A DNA stretch of 64,000 bases from CAVSJA01 sp963728145 (GCA_963728145.1 CAVSJA010000001.1:496001-560000); one strand, 5' to 3'. Positions 33,449 to 43,785 are shown, numbered from the stretch's first letter. The notes: generated by a model not told the origin, from the sequence alone. Numbers and translations: made by a program.

Positions 33449-35860
33449 AATTGCGACTTATGGAAATTTGTTTCATCACAAGATCTCCATTCGCCGTCAC
33501 CCCCATTACCGTCACTGTATAGGTCGTCTTTGCATCTGCGGTATAGAAACTAATTTTCGCTTTCCCAGTTTTATCAGTCCATACCGATCCATTCCAGTAA
33601 ACAGTTGAGCGATTGTCTTTGAATTCGGCTTCCTTAATTTTTTCATTTGAATAGTCGGGCATATAAAATTCCGGACTGATATGATAGCCCTTTGGATAGA
33701 ACGTGATAGCATTCTTCAGATCGTTTGAAGCATATTGTGGCTGTCCTGTTTTAATGATGATCACACCGTTTGCTCCTCTTGTACCATATTGAGCCGCTTC
33801 TCCACCTGTAAGCACTTCGATATAGTCAATTATGTTTGGAGGAATACTGTTCAGGTAATTCACCACGCCGCCACCAGCTACCGCCTGAACACCATCGACG
33901 ATTACCAATGGCTCAATATTATCATCAAGAATACCCGCATTATCGAATGTTGGTGTTCCCCCTCTTATGGTAAGGTTACCACTGACCATCATCACACCCG
34001 GAACCATCTTCACTGCATTAGCAGTGGTTGACTGCTCAAATTTTGAAAGTTGTTCCCGCGTAATCACATGAGAGAATTTATTTCGCTTTCCATACTTGTC
34101 TTCAGTGGTTTTCTTTCCTTTTACCGTAATTGATTGCAGCCATCCCCGGGTATTTCCGATGAGAAAACTATCTACATTATTTTTTTTGAATAATTGTACC
34201 CCGGTATTTATTTGTGCCTCAGAGCTGCATTCGGCCGACCATGTAGTATTTTCTGACGGAGACCTTGTTGAAGGAGTATCCAATTTCAATAACAAGTCCT
34301 GTTTATCAATTTTTGTATTTGCTAGCTGTATATAGAATAGTGTACTATCAAAGAAATTAAGATTACCAAAATTAAAATTACCAGCAGCATCCGTAGTGTC
34401 CGTCCGAAACAAGCTCGGGTTTTTCGGGGAAATAAGACTGACTGTTTCGTTCGCTAACGGTGTATTCTTGTACAGAAGCCTTCCCCTGATTGAAAGAACG
34501 CTATCCAGGGTTTTGTCATTTGGACCTTTCGTATGTGTTGATCATTTCCTGTTAATAAGATCAGATCTACAATATCCTGGCGTAAGCCTGAATTATGTCC
34601 TGCTATACACGCGATGCTTTCAATACCTGTTTTATTAATGAAATTGTAATCAACTATCGAAGGCAATTGGCTTGCGGGACTCACCATGTTGTTATCAGTA
34701 ACAGATACTGACAGCACCCCAACCAATGGTTTGCCCGATTTATCCATCAGTGAAATATCAATTGATGCCGTGCTTCTTTGATAGTACTGGGTCTTATTCG
34801 GTGTAACGTTAACCTGGATATCCTTATCAACCCAAACCCTTCTTCTGCTTACTTCGTTTTGCTGTTCATCAAACAAATAAAAATCAGCTATGCCTTCAGG
34901 AAAGTTTGCCACGGGAATGTCCACTTTATACATCCCTGCACCAATGCTTGCAAATGCAACTCTTCCTCTTGAAACTCCAATCAAATAGGTACCGGCTTTT
35001 CTTTCATACAAAGGATCACTTAAGCCAATCCGAAAACTGATCCGCTGGCTATCCTGTTTTATTAGTGCCAATTGATAGGCATTATTACTCAATGCAGGCA
35101 GATCAATTGTGAGTTCCGATTGATCGGGTTTCTTCAGGATTGCGCGGTACTTTCTGTTCTTATATGGGTTGAACACGAATTTGCCCAGTCCATTCGAAGC
35201 TGTTTGAAAACTTGCCACGACTGTATCCCGGTTATCTTTTATTATTCCATTCACTGCCCCCGGTTTTCCTTCAGCATCTGTTGCTTTTACTGCAACTATA
35301 CAGTCGACCCCGTTGATCAGGTTTCCTCCTTCAGGATAGAAACGGATAATATTCTTTTCAATTCCTGCTGCTTTCCACCTGCGAACAAATTTTGTATTCA
35401 CCGCTCCCTGATCTGGATTGATAATATAAATCGGAAGGATAAAAGATTCTGGCGCATCTGCGGGCAGTAGGTTGGAATATGCGCGGAGATAGTAATTTCC
35501 TTCATTCAATTTTGGCGGCAGTCTGAATCCACCACCAAGTTCCAGTTCGCGTGAATACAGGTGCACCTGATCAATAAGTTTCATTTCCTCATTCAAAAGG
35601 TCGACATAAATGATCCGGCTATGACTGGAAGGCAGTTGAGATTGCTGGTTTAATAAGTATGCCCTGAACCAAAGCGTCGTACCAGCCAAATGATAGGGCT
35701 TATCAATATGCAAATAGATCATTTCCTTATTCGACTGAAGGGAAGTCACCAGTTTCGCAGCGATCTGATCTAGTACAGCTTGTCTATCGCCCTGAGAAAA
35801 AACGGTGCAAGCCGAAAACAGCAACCCTGCATAACACAGGTATGGCAAGAACTTTCGCAT
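33447..35860 (-). pseudogene. TonB-plug protein with MG2-like N-terminus, frameshifted
   Basis: Two frames together give about 804 residues. The first (35860 to 34454) has a signal peptide and an alpha-2-macroglobulin-like beta region (EMIYLHIDKPYHLAGTTLWF). The second (to 33447) holds a TonB plug-like domain (IEPLVIVDGVQAVAGG to YGTRGANGVIIIKTG) but no barrel. The frames join at the T3 run 34527-34529: adding one base restores QHIRKGPNDKTLDSVLSIRG. Plug-without-barrel proteins of this kind occur in Bacteroidota; role unknown. Both halves read cleanly, so the break is recent or an assembly error. Confidence 0.8.
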
Positions 35861-35940
35861 ATTGGGTGGTTTGTCTTGAAGAATCCCTTTAGAGACTCAT
35901 TTTTGATAATAATTCGCTGCTTTGAAGGTAAAGAACTGTT

Positions 35941-36061
35941 TGGAGTTTGGCGTTTGACGTTTGGAGTTCTTTAGCCTAAGAATCTTAAAAAATTATCAAA
36001 TCGCCGACTTGTAAGACAAATCTGTGACCAAACAACTCCAAACGCCAAACCTCCAAACTGC
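35941..36061. repeat. Inverted pair of 7-bp tandem arrays (GGCGTTT / ACGCCAA)
   Basis: Left arm 35941-35969 (GGAGTTT, GGCGTTT, GACGTTT, GGAGTTC) and right arm 36029-36061 (ACTCCAA, ACGCCAA, ACCTCCAA) are inverted. It lies in a divergent gap, just upstream of the -7 box at 36066. Confidence 0.8.
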
Positions 36062-36065
36062 TCCA

Positions 36066-36073
36066 TATCTTTG
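36066..36073 (+). promoter_or_regulatory. -7 box of the DapA-family gene
   Basis: TATCTTTG, 15 bases before the ATG at 36089. The -33 region lies in the repeat arm and shows no clear TTTG. Confidence 0.6.
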
Positions 36074-36088
36074 AAAAAAAACTTCAAT

Positions 36089-37009
36089 ATGTCATTCAAA
36101 TGGAAGGGTGTATTTCCCGCGCTTACTACCAAATTCACAGCAAATGATGAATTGGATCTTCCTTTATTCGCAAAAAACCTCGAAGCCCAGCTTGATGCGG
36201 GAGTCGATGGGATTATCCTGGGTGGAACGCTTGGCGAAGCCAGCGTACTTACAATTGCAGAAAAAGAGAAGCTGGTAAAATTCGCGGTTGAAAAAACACA
36301 AGGAAAAGTTCCTGTCGTTCTCAATATTGCCGAAGGTTCTACCCGCGAAGCAATCAAGCAGGCTGAATACGCTCTTGCGTGGGGCGCGAAGGGTTTGATG
36401 ATCCTGCCACCTATGCGATATAAATCTGATCATCGCGAAACAGTTACTTATTTCAAAACAGTAGCCAGCAATACAAATCTTCCAATGATGATCTATAATA
36501 ACCCGGTTGATTATAAGATTGAGGTTACACTGGATATGTTTGAAGAACTAGCCGAAAGCAAAAATATCGGAGCCGTTAAAGAATCTACCCGTGACGTGAC
36601 GAATGTAACGCGGATGATCAACCGTTTTGGAGACCGGTTCAAGATCTTGTGCGGTGTAGATACACTCGCGCTTGAAGAATTATTATTGGGAGGAGATGGT
36701 TGGGTAGCCGGACTGGTTTGCGCATTCCCACGCGAGACTGTTGCAATCTATCGTCTAGCCAAAGCAGGTAAGATCGAAGAAGCAAGAAATATCTATCGCT
36801 GGTTCATGCCTTTACTTGAACTGGATATTCATCCCAAACTGGTACAATACATCAAACTCGCTGAAAGCAGAGTTGGAATTGGATCGGAATATGTGCGTGG
36901 TCCACGATTGACATTGATTGGGGAAGAAAGGGAAAGGGTTTTGGAGATTATTGATGAAGGAATAAGAACGAGACCCCAAATTGAACAAAGAGTTGCTGAA
37001 TCTGTTTAA
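36089..37009 (+). CDS. DapA-family lyase, probable 1-pyrroline-4-hydroxy-2-carboxylate deaminase
   Basis: 306 residues from ATG 36089; the in-frame TTG at 36071 overlaps the -7 box. TIM-barrel aldolase of the dihydrodipicolinate synthase superfamily: Schiff-base lysine K164 in IGAVKEST and tyrosine Y136 in MMIYNNP, with GGTLGEAS near residue 44. In hydroxyproline degradation a DapA-family enzyme converts pyrroline-hydroxycarboxylate to alpha-ketoglutarate semialdehyde with loss of ammonia. The next gene is the matching semialdehyde dehydrogenase, which decides the call; by sequence alone other aldolase functions remain possible. Confidence 0.8.
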   Translation: MSFKWKGVFPALTTKFTANDELDLPLFAKNLEAQLDAGVDGIILGGTLGEASVLTIAEKEKLVKFAVEKTQGKVPVVLNIAEGSTREAIKQAEYALAWGAKGLMILPPMRYKSDHRETVTYFKTVASNTNLPMMIYNNPVDYKIEVTLDMFEELAESKNIGAVKESTRDVTNVTRMINRFGDRFKILCGVDTLALEELLLGGDGWVAGLVCAFPRETVAIYRLAKAGKIEEARNIYRWFMPLLELDIHPKLVQYIKLAESRVGIGSEYVRGPRLTLIGEERERVLEIIDEGIRTRPQIEQRVAESV

Positions 37010-37010
37010 A

Positions 37011-37155
37011 GGTTCCGAACCCTAAAGAAGCATCTTACCAAGTTCTCGGAGAATCACAGGGTTCGGAACCCTTTTTGCGGAGAAGCTCCAGGGATAGAGT
37101 TCCGAACCCTGTAAGAGGCCGAGAATTTGCGAGAAGCCTCTTTAGGGTTCGGAAC
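37011..37155. repeat. Four copies of the GGGTTCGGAACC REP-like motif
   Basis: Copies at 37011-37023, 37058-37071, 37099-37110 and 37144-37155 alternate in orientation, so two large hairpins can form. Same family as 8126-8189. Located between two co-directional hydroxyproline genes. Confidence 0.85.
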
Positions 37156-37172
37156 TAATCAAATAACAAGCA

Positions 37173-38654
37173 ATGTACACCGACAACACAATCCAGGAAA
37201 TTGACAGCATACTTCAAGAATCCTGGACTGCCTTTCACGAATACCGCAAGCTTCCATTAACTCGACGCTCGGAATTTATGCATGCAATTGCAGCTGAACT
37301 CGAAAATTGCGGCGACGAATTGATCAAAGTGGCAATGGAAGAAACAAATCTTCCTGAAGCAAGACTACGCAATGAAAGAGCAAGGACTATTTTTCAATTA
37401 AATAGCTATGCGGATGCATGTCAGGAAGGACATTGGTTGGATGCAAGAATTGATACGGCGATTCCAGATAAAACTCCACCCAAGCCTGACATAAGAAAAA
37501 TGCTTGTTCCGCTTGGACCTGTTGTAGTATTTGGATCCAGCAATTTTCCATTTGCATACTCAACAGCTGGCGGTGATACGGCCTGTGCATTCGCAGCAGG
37601 TTGCCCTGTAATAGTTAAAGCACATCCCGCACATGCACGCACATCTACAATGGTCGCTGAAGCAATTGAGAAAGCAGCATTAGCAAATGGATTACCGAGA
37701 GGAATATTCGCGCATGTTTATGGAGCTTCATTTGAAGTTGGAAAAGCATTGGTAACGCATCCACTGACCAAAGCGGTTGGATTTACCGGCTCATATATTG
37801 GAGGAAAACAATTGTTTGATTGGGCAAATCAAAGAAAAGAACCAATTCCGGTGTTCGCTGAAATGGGAAGCATCAATCCTGTTTTTCTTCTACCGGAAAA
37901 ATTAAGAACTGCTGCTGCAGATCTTGCGAAAATGTATGCAGGTTCAATCACACTTGGGGTTGGACAATTCTGTACCAATCCGGGTTTAATTGTTGGAATA
38001 GAAGGGGAGGAGTTGGAAGTTTTTATTAAAGAACTTGCAATTGAAATGCAAAAAGTTGCTCCTGCTAACATGCTTCATGCGGGTATTGCAAAAAGTTATT
38101 CCGATAAAAAATCTAAAGCACTTGCTCAACCTGATGTGGAAACTATTGCGACGGCTACTTCTTCACCAAAGGAAAACCAGGGTGAAGCAGTACTTGCGTC
38201 TGCAAGTGGAAGAGCATTTTTGAACAATCCAGTTTTGCATCAGGAAGTATTTGGACCATATTCAATTATTATCCGTTGCAAGGATGAAAAGGAAATGCTC
38301 GATGTCGCGCTTAACCTCGAAGGCCAATTGACTGGCACATTAATGGCTACAGAAAACGATATTAGAAATAATGATGAACTCGTAGAAGCAGTCAAGAATT
38401 TCTGCGGTCGATTTATTTTGAATGGAGTACCTACTGGTGTTGAAGTCTGCATGAGCATGCATCATGGCGGACCATTTCCAGCAACAACAGATAGCCGCTT
38501 CACTTCCGTTGGTGCCGATGGCATCAGAAGATTTGCAAGACCAATCGCTTTTCAAAACTGGCCAGATAGTTTACTGCCGGAAGAATTGAAAAATGGAAAC
38601 CCACTTGGTATTTGGAGAACGGTGAATAATGTCTTCACGAAAGATATTGTCTGA
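37173..38654 (+). CDS. Alpha-ketoglutarate semialdehyde dehydrogenase
   Basis: 493-residue aldehyde dehydrogenase. Catalytic cysteine C267 in GVGQFCTNPG and general-base glutamate E230 in VFAEMGSINP; nucleotide-binding VVVFGSSNFPFAYSTAGGD. The GSINP and GQFCTNPG spellings are typical of the 2,5-dioxovalerate dehydrogenases that oxidise alpha-ketoglutarate semialdehyde to alpha-ketoglutarate. This is the last step of both hydroxyproline and L-arabinose (non-phosphorylated) breakdown, and both substrates are plausible here given the nearby arabinosidase-like genes. Confidence 0.9.
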   Translation: MYTDNTIQEIDSILQESWTAFHEYRKLPLTRRSEFMHAIAAELENCGDELIKVAMEETNLPEARLRNERARTIFQLNSYADACQEGHWLDARIDTAIPDKTPPKPDIRKMLVPLGPVVVFGSSNFPFAYSTAGGDTACAFAAGCPVIVKAHPAHARTSTMVAEAIEKAALANGLPRGIFAHVYGASFEVGKALVTHPLTKAVGFTGSYIGGKQLFDWANQRKEPIPVFAEMGSINPVFLLPEKLRTAAADLAKMYAGSITLGVGQFCTNPGLIVGIEGEELEVFIKELAIEMQKVAPANMLHAGIAKSYSDKKSKALAQPDVETIATATSSPKENQGEAVLASASGRAFLNNPVLHQEVFGPYSIIIRCKDEKEMLDVALNLEGQLTGTLMATENDIRNNDELVEAVKNFCGRFILNGVPTGVEVCMSMHHGGPFPATTDSRFTSVGADGIRRFARPIAFQNWPDSLLPEELKNGNPLGIWRTVNNVFTKDIV

Positions 38655-38658
38655 ATTC

Positions 38659-38885
38659 TCTGCGTCCTGCGCTTACACCCTCAAGCTCGTCATTCCCGCG
38701 GTTTGATTTAGGGAAACTCACGACAAAAGGCAAACAAGCGGGAACCCCCTACAAACTTGTTAGAACCATTTGGCTTTAGTAAAATTAGTTGGTAGGGGGT
38801 CCCCGCTTGGTTACCTCATTTCAGAAGTCTCTAAGATTGCACCGCGGGGATGACGAGCGTAAGAGTGTAAGCGCAGAATACGCAT
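38659..38885. repeat. Large nested imperfect palindrome, about 227 bases
   Basis: Outer arms 38659-38702 and 38841-38885 share TGCGCTTACAC, GCTCGTCAT and CCGCGGT in inverted sense. Inner arms CAAGCGGGAACCCCCTAC (38735-38752) and GTAGGGGGTCCCCGCTTG (38792-38809) match at 17 of 18 positions. It separates the convergent dehydrogenase and sterol-desaturase-like genes. Confidence 0.85.
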
Positions 38886-38912
38886 AGAAAATTACAAGGA
38901 ATAACGAAATTA

Positions 38913-40188
38913 CTATTCCAAAACTGAAGCTACCGGAAAGTCTTCCTTCATAAATCTATAAGAAAAGTAACCGCTGATAAGTGTAGCTATAATAAAGTAA
39001 GCGAGAATCAACAAGCTTATCCCTGGCATAAGTCTGATCCGCACCAAACCAATCACCTTGCCGGAATATGATCGCGATTCCGAAAACATTCTTCAACGAT
39101 TCCCAAATTATTGCATAAGGACTGCGATCCATTAATTCAGTGAAAGAATAGACATACAAAAAGATAAATGCGCCGTAGATGAACATCCCCGGGGTTCCAA
39201 TCTGCGCGATATTTCCAAAGAAGTAGCTGATGAGCAGCAAGACAACAGTGATCTGGATCCAACTCCAAACAAGTAGACCCTTTGTATATTTAGGATCGTA
39301 TTTCTGGAAATTGTGAACGTCTTCAATCTTATAAACAGGATATTTTTCATTTACATCCTGCGGTCTCCATCCTGTTGGCATGAACCAGATTCTTACTTTA
39401 TCCCACCAGCTCTTCGTTCTCCACGCATCTTTACCAAGTAGCCAAACATGCTGGAAATTTATCTTGATCGGGTTCCATGTAGCAGCTGGCCTCGTGATCC
39501 CATAAACACAGGGTTTATCCGGTAATTCTGCCTGAAAGGTTCCAAAAAGTTTATCCCAGAAAATAAATATCTGCGAAAGATTCTTGTCCAGGTATTCCGG
39601 GTTGATCGCATGATGTACACGATGATGGGAGGGAGTAACGATGATCTTCTCAAGGAACCCCATTTTTTTTATATGCTGCGTATGATACCAGAATTGAGCG
39701 AATAAATGTAAAGGAGCAATAACTGCAATGACATTTACAGGAACCCCAACCAATGCCGCCGGCAATAAAAGAAACGTAAAGAATTCAAAAAATGAAGAAA
39801 TACTTTGACGCAACGCGCAGGCCAGATTGAATTCTTCGCTGCTATGGTGAATTATATGCCGGTTCCAGAATATATTTATATGGTGGCTCCAGCGATGGAC
39901 CCAATAGCCCTGGAAATCCAACACAAAAAAAGCGATCACGTAGGTCCAGATCGTGGATTTGATTTCGAAGATTGCAAGATGTTTTACCATCCAACTGTAA
40001 CCGATAATCCCGATGCTTATTTTGAGCACATCCTTGGTTACGTTGGTAATGCCGGAACTAAGGCTGGAGATCATATCCATATTCCGGACCGTATCCCTGC
40101 CCTTGTACCAGCCATACCACTTTTCAAACAAAACCAGGAAAAGAAAGGCCGGCATGGCAATCAGAAGTATTTTACCGTAGGTTTCCAT
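38913..40188 (-). pseudogene. Sterol desaturase/fatty acid hydroxylase-family protein, C-terminus frameshifted
   Basis: Membrane di-iron hydroxylase with its histidine clusters HRWSHH, HIIHHSSEEFN and HHRVHH all intact, about ten hydrophobic segments. In the annotated frame the protein ends at 38956 with a soluble tail (ADQTYARDKLVDS...). The +1 frame instead gives a membrane helix ISLLILAYFIIATLISGYF and a natural-looking end at 38913, so a one-base insertion near 39040 is likely; the restored protein has about 424 residues. Active site is unaffected. Substrate unknown. Promoter box at 40205. Confidence 0.75.
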
Positions 40189-40204
40189 ACTTAACTTGCA
40201 GTTG

Positions 40205-40212
40205 CAAATTTA
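40205..40212 (-). promoter_or_regulatory. -7 box of the desaturase-like gene
   Basis: TAAATTTG on the minus strand, 16 bases before the ATG at 40188. It lies in the 35-base divergent gap shared with the epimerase gene. Confidence 0.5.
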
Positions 40213-40223
40213 AAAATATTAAT

Positions 40224-41279
40224 GTGGGTTTACTAAAATCTGAAAAACAAAACCGGGCGCCTGAGCCAGACCAAAAATCCGTCTCGGTTTTTGACTGTAT
40301 CGATGCCCATACCTGCGGAAACCCGGTGAGACTCGTAAAATCGGGGGGTCCCCGCTTACGCGGGGATGGCATGAGCGAAAAGCGACAGCATTTTCTCAAA
40401 GAATACGATTGGATAAGAAGAGGGTTGATGTTTGAGCCCCGCGGCCATGACATGATGAGTGGAAGCATTCTTTATCCGCCCCACGATCCTCAAAATGATA
40501 TTGCGGTATTATTTATTGAAACAAGTGGCTGCCTCCCTATGTGCGGACATGGAACCATTGGAACTATTACTATTGGAATTGAAGAAGGATTGATTGAACC
40601 AAAAACTCCAGGATTTGTGCGTATGGAAGCGCCAGCAGGTTTGGTCAATATCGAATACAGGCAGGAAGGTGACAAAGTGAAATCGGTGAAGCTTACCAAT
40701 GTGGTTTCATTTCTCGCAGCATCTGAAATCACTGCTGAATGCCCAGAATTAGGTGAATTGGTGATGGACGTTTCTTATGGCGGAAATTTTTATGCTATCG
40801 TTGATGTACAAAAGAATTTCAAAGGACTCGAACATTATCCCGCGGATAAATTAATTGCATGGGCAAGGGAATTGCGCAAAGCGATAAACGCGAAATATGA
40901 ATTTGTACATCCGAAGGATCCAACCATCAATGGTTGTTCGCATATTTTATGGGCCGGTGCTGTGCTCGATAAAAATTCAACCGCACGTAATGCTGTTTTC
41001 TATGGGGATAAAGCCATTGATCGTTCTCCTTGCGGAACGGGCACTTCAGCCAGGATGGCCCAATGGTATGCAATGGGAAAATTGAAAAAGGGCGACGAGT
41101 TTATTCACGAAAGCATTATCGGCAGCAAGTTTATCGGAAGAATTGAAGAAGAAACGACTATCAATGGCAAGGCCGCCATTCGCCCTTCAATTGAAGGATG
41201 GGCGAGGATCTATGGATACAATACGATTACAATTGATCCTAATGATGATCCTTATGCGTTCGGGTTTCAGGTGGTTTGA
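40224..41279 (+). CDS. 4-hydroxyproline 2-epimerase
   Basis: Proline racemase-family enzyme of 351 residues; converts trans-4-hydroxy-L-proline to cis-4-hydroxy-D-proline, step one of the pathway. Both acid-base cysteines are present: C107 in MCGHGTIG and C270 in DRSPCGTGTSA, which separates it from the dehydratases (Thr at the second site). No ATG is available; GTG 40224 is the only sensible start, so the first 20 or so residues are uncertain. The stretch GGPRLRGDGM is encoded by a REP-like palindrome (40349-40366). Confidence 0.88.
   Translation: MGLLKSEKQNRAPEPDQKSVSVFDCIDAHTCGNPVRLVKSGGPRLRGDGMSEKRQHFLKEYDWIRRGLMFEPRGHDMMSGSILYPPHDPQNDIAVLFIETSGCLPMCGHGTIGTITIGIEEGLIEPKTPGFVRMEAPAGLVNIEYRQEGDKVKSVKLTNVVSFLAASEITAECPELGELVMDVSYGGNFYAIVDVQKNFKGLEHYPADKLIAWARELRKAINAKYEFVHPKDPTINGCSHILWAGAVLDKNSTARNAVFYGDKAIDRSPCGTGTSARMAQWYAMGKLKKGDEFIHESIIGSKFIGRIEEETTINGKAAIRPSIEGWARIYGYNTITIDPNDDPYAFGFQVV
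40349..40366 (+). repeat. REP-like palindrome inside the epimerase coding sequence
   Basis: TCCCCGC TTAC GCGGGGA, a perfect 7-bp stem with 4-base loop. The surrounding bases GGGGGTCCCCGCTT and GCGGGGATG also occur in the intergenic palindrome at 38792-38855. The protein keeps the length expected for the family here. Confidence 0.7.
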
Positions 41280-41342
41280 GGGGATGAAGCTTGGCAAAAG
41301 AATTAGACATTCAGAGTTGATTTTTATTAATTCCAAAGAAAT

Positions 41343-41747
41343 ATGCTCACATTGCTGAAATTCATAACAGAGAATCTCGCATTCCTATTTGGAGACCCCA
41401 ACTTTAGATTCACCAATTCAGTTTCAACTGATGAGAACGGAGACGCGATGATTGAGTTTCAAAATGCGGATTTGTTTATCCAATGCATTAGAGATAGAGC
41501 AGAAATATCGATCTATATCGGAAATAACAATTTTCGTGACCATTTCTTCGAGTTATCCGAGTTATTCCAAATCTTAAAAGAGGACGCTGCTCCTAATGAG
41601 ACAACTCGCGAGAATCTGGTCAAGTTTTTTCATAATAATTTTGACCGAGTACGAAATCTTCTAACTGAAGACTTTCAATTAGCAGTTGAGAAAAAAAATT
41701 TGATCAGGAAGGAAGACTTGCTAAAACTCGGTTACAAAAAAGGTTAA
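41343..41747 (+). CDS. Small acidic cytoplasmic protein of unknown function
   Basis: 134 residues, no signal or membrane segment. Composition and pattern (LFIQCIRDRAEISIYIGNNN, then helical LVKFFHNNFDRVRNLLTEDF) suggest an alpha/beta fold followed by helices. No family recognised. More AT-rich than its neighbours, and its position between two pathway genes looks like an insertion, but nothing else marks transfer. Confidence 0.55.
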   Translation: MLTLLKFITENLAFLFGDPNFRFTNSVSTDENGDAMIEFQNADLFIQCIRDRAEISIYIGNNNFRDHFFELSELFQILKEDAAPNETTRENLVKFFHNNFDRVRNLLTEDFQLAVEKKNLIRKEDLLKLGYKKG

Positions 41748-41807
41748 GCAATCTTCCAACAAACCTATGAAGTAGAATTTCATATATTAGCCTAAATCTC
41801 CGCGGAC

Positions 41808-43777
41808 ATGAAGAAAAACCTAACGTTTGTTGTCGCTATTTTAGTTGCAGCCGGTGTTCAGGCTCAGGATCCTTTCCTGAAATTCGAACCGGTAAGTTTT
41901 TCCAAAGTCAATATCACTGATAAATTCTGGAAACCCAAGATGGATAAGGTTGCAACAGCTACTTTGACTGCCTGCATTTATCAAACCGAAACCAAGACAG
42001 CCCGTATCAGAAATTTTGAAAAAGTTGCACGCAATAAGGGAGAGAAACACGAAGGTATTTTTTATGATGACTCAGATGTGTTCAAAGCACTCGAAGCAAT
42101 TGCCTATTCTTTGAAATATCGTCCCAATAAGGAGCTGGAGCAAAAAGCGGACGAATGGATAGATAAGATCGCGGCAGCACAACAGCCTGATGGATATCTC
42201 AATACATTTTATACGTTGAATCAACCCGATAAGCGATGGACTGATATGAGCATGCACGAAGATTATAACGGAGGCCATATGATCGAAGCTGCCGTTGCTT
42301 ATTTCAATGCCACTGGAAAAAGAAAATTCCTTGATGTTTCTATTCGCTGGGCAAATCATTTTGATTCCCTATTTGGTCCTGGTAAACAGCACTGGGTAAC
42401 CGGGCACCAGGAATTGGAACTTGCATTGGTGAAGTTGTACAAAGTGACAAAAGATGAAAAATATTTGAAGCTTGCGCATTGGTTATTGGAAGAAAGAGGA
42501 CATAAACTCGCGAAAGGATATACCTGGACTGATTGGAAGGATACTGCATATGCACAGGATGTTGTGCCGGTTAAAGATCAAAAAGAAATAACCGGCCATG
42601 CGGTAAGAGCAATGTATATGTACACCGGAGCCGCGGATGTGGCGGCATTAACAGGTGATGAAGGCTACATGCGAGCCATGCGAACGGTATGGGAAGATGT
42701 TGTGTATCGCAACATGTATATCACCGGTGGAATTGGCTCTGCCGGAAGCAATGAAGGATTCTCTGTCGATTATGATCTTCCCAACGAACAAGCCTATTGC
42801 GAAACCTGCGCCTCTGTTGGTATGGTTTTTTGGAATCAGCGTATGAATGCATTGACAGGTGAATCTGAGTATATCGATGTATTGGAAAGAAGTCTGTACA
42901 ATGGCGCATTGGATGGTTTGAGTTTAAGTGGGGACAGATTTTTCTATGGCAACCCGCTTGCATCGAGGGGACAGCATTATAGAAGAGAATGGTTTGGTAC
43001 AGCTTGTTGTCCGGCCAATATTGCACGGCTGGTGGCATCGCTTGGGGATTATGTCTACGCAAAAAGTGATAATGGTATTTGGGTAAATCTATTTGTTGGA
43101 AGCGATACTAAAGTCAATATTGCTAGGAACGATGTTGCAGTGAAGATGACGACAAATTATCCCTGGGATGGAAATGTGAAATTGAATATCGATCCTGCTA
43201 AAAAAGCAAAATTCAAAGTATCGGTTCGCGTGCCGGGTTGGTATTTGGATAAACTCGTAGCGGGCAATTTATATACGCTTGTCGATGAGCAAGAAGTTCC
43301 GGAGTTTTTCAATGCAAAGATCAATGGGAAACAAGTAAAACCTCCAATTGGATAAAGGATATATTGTCTTTGAATCGGATTGGAAAAAAGGGGACATGTG
43401 TTGAATTTGAATTTCCAATGGAAGTAAAAATGATAAAATCCAAACCAGAATTGAAGCAAAATGAAAATCGAATCGCGCTTCAGCGGGGACCATTGGTTTA
43501 TTGTGTTGAAGGAACGGATAACAATGGAAAGGCTTGGAATATTCTCGTACCGGAAACCACAGCCTTCACTGAGTATCCAATGAAAGTTTTGGAAGAAGAA
43601 ACCATCGGTCTGCAGGCCGTAGTTCCTGTAGTCGTAACCGATGCGCTTGGAACAACGGTACGAACCGAGAAGAAAACTATCATAGCCATTCCCTATTATA
43701 CCTGGAATAATCGTGGAAGAAATGAAATGCAGGTTTGGTTGCCTACCAAAATCAAAGATGTCAAGATTAATTATTGA
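41808..43777 (+). pseudogene. GH127-like beta-L-arabinofuranosidase (DUF1680), double frameshift
   Basis: Signal peptide, then the DUF1680 (alpha/alpha)6 barrel. Catalytic zinc/cysteine site: AYCETC (C331-E332-C334) and TACCPAN (C400-C401), as in characterised GH127 enzymes where the paired cysteines include the nucleophile. The main frame stops at 43355. Two one-base insertions, near 43341 (AAAACCTCC) and in the A6G4 run 43384-43393, restore LDKGYIVFESDWKKG and then CVEFEFPMEVKMI, giving about 655 residues, the usual GH127 length. All catalytic residues precede the breaks, but the C-terminal beta domain is lost. Confidence 0.85.
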
Positions 43778-43785
43778 TCCTGGGA

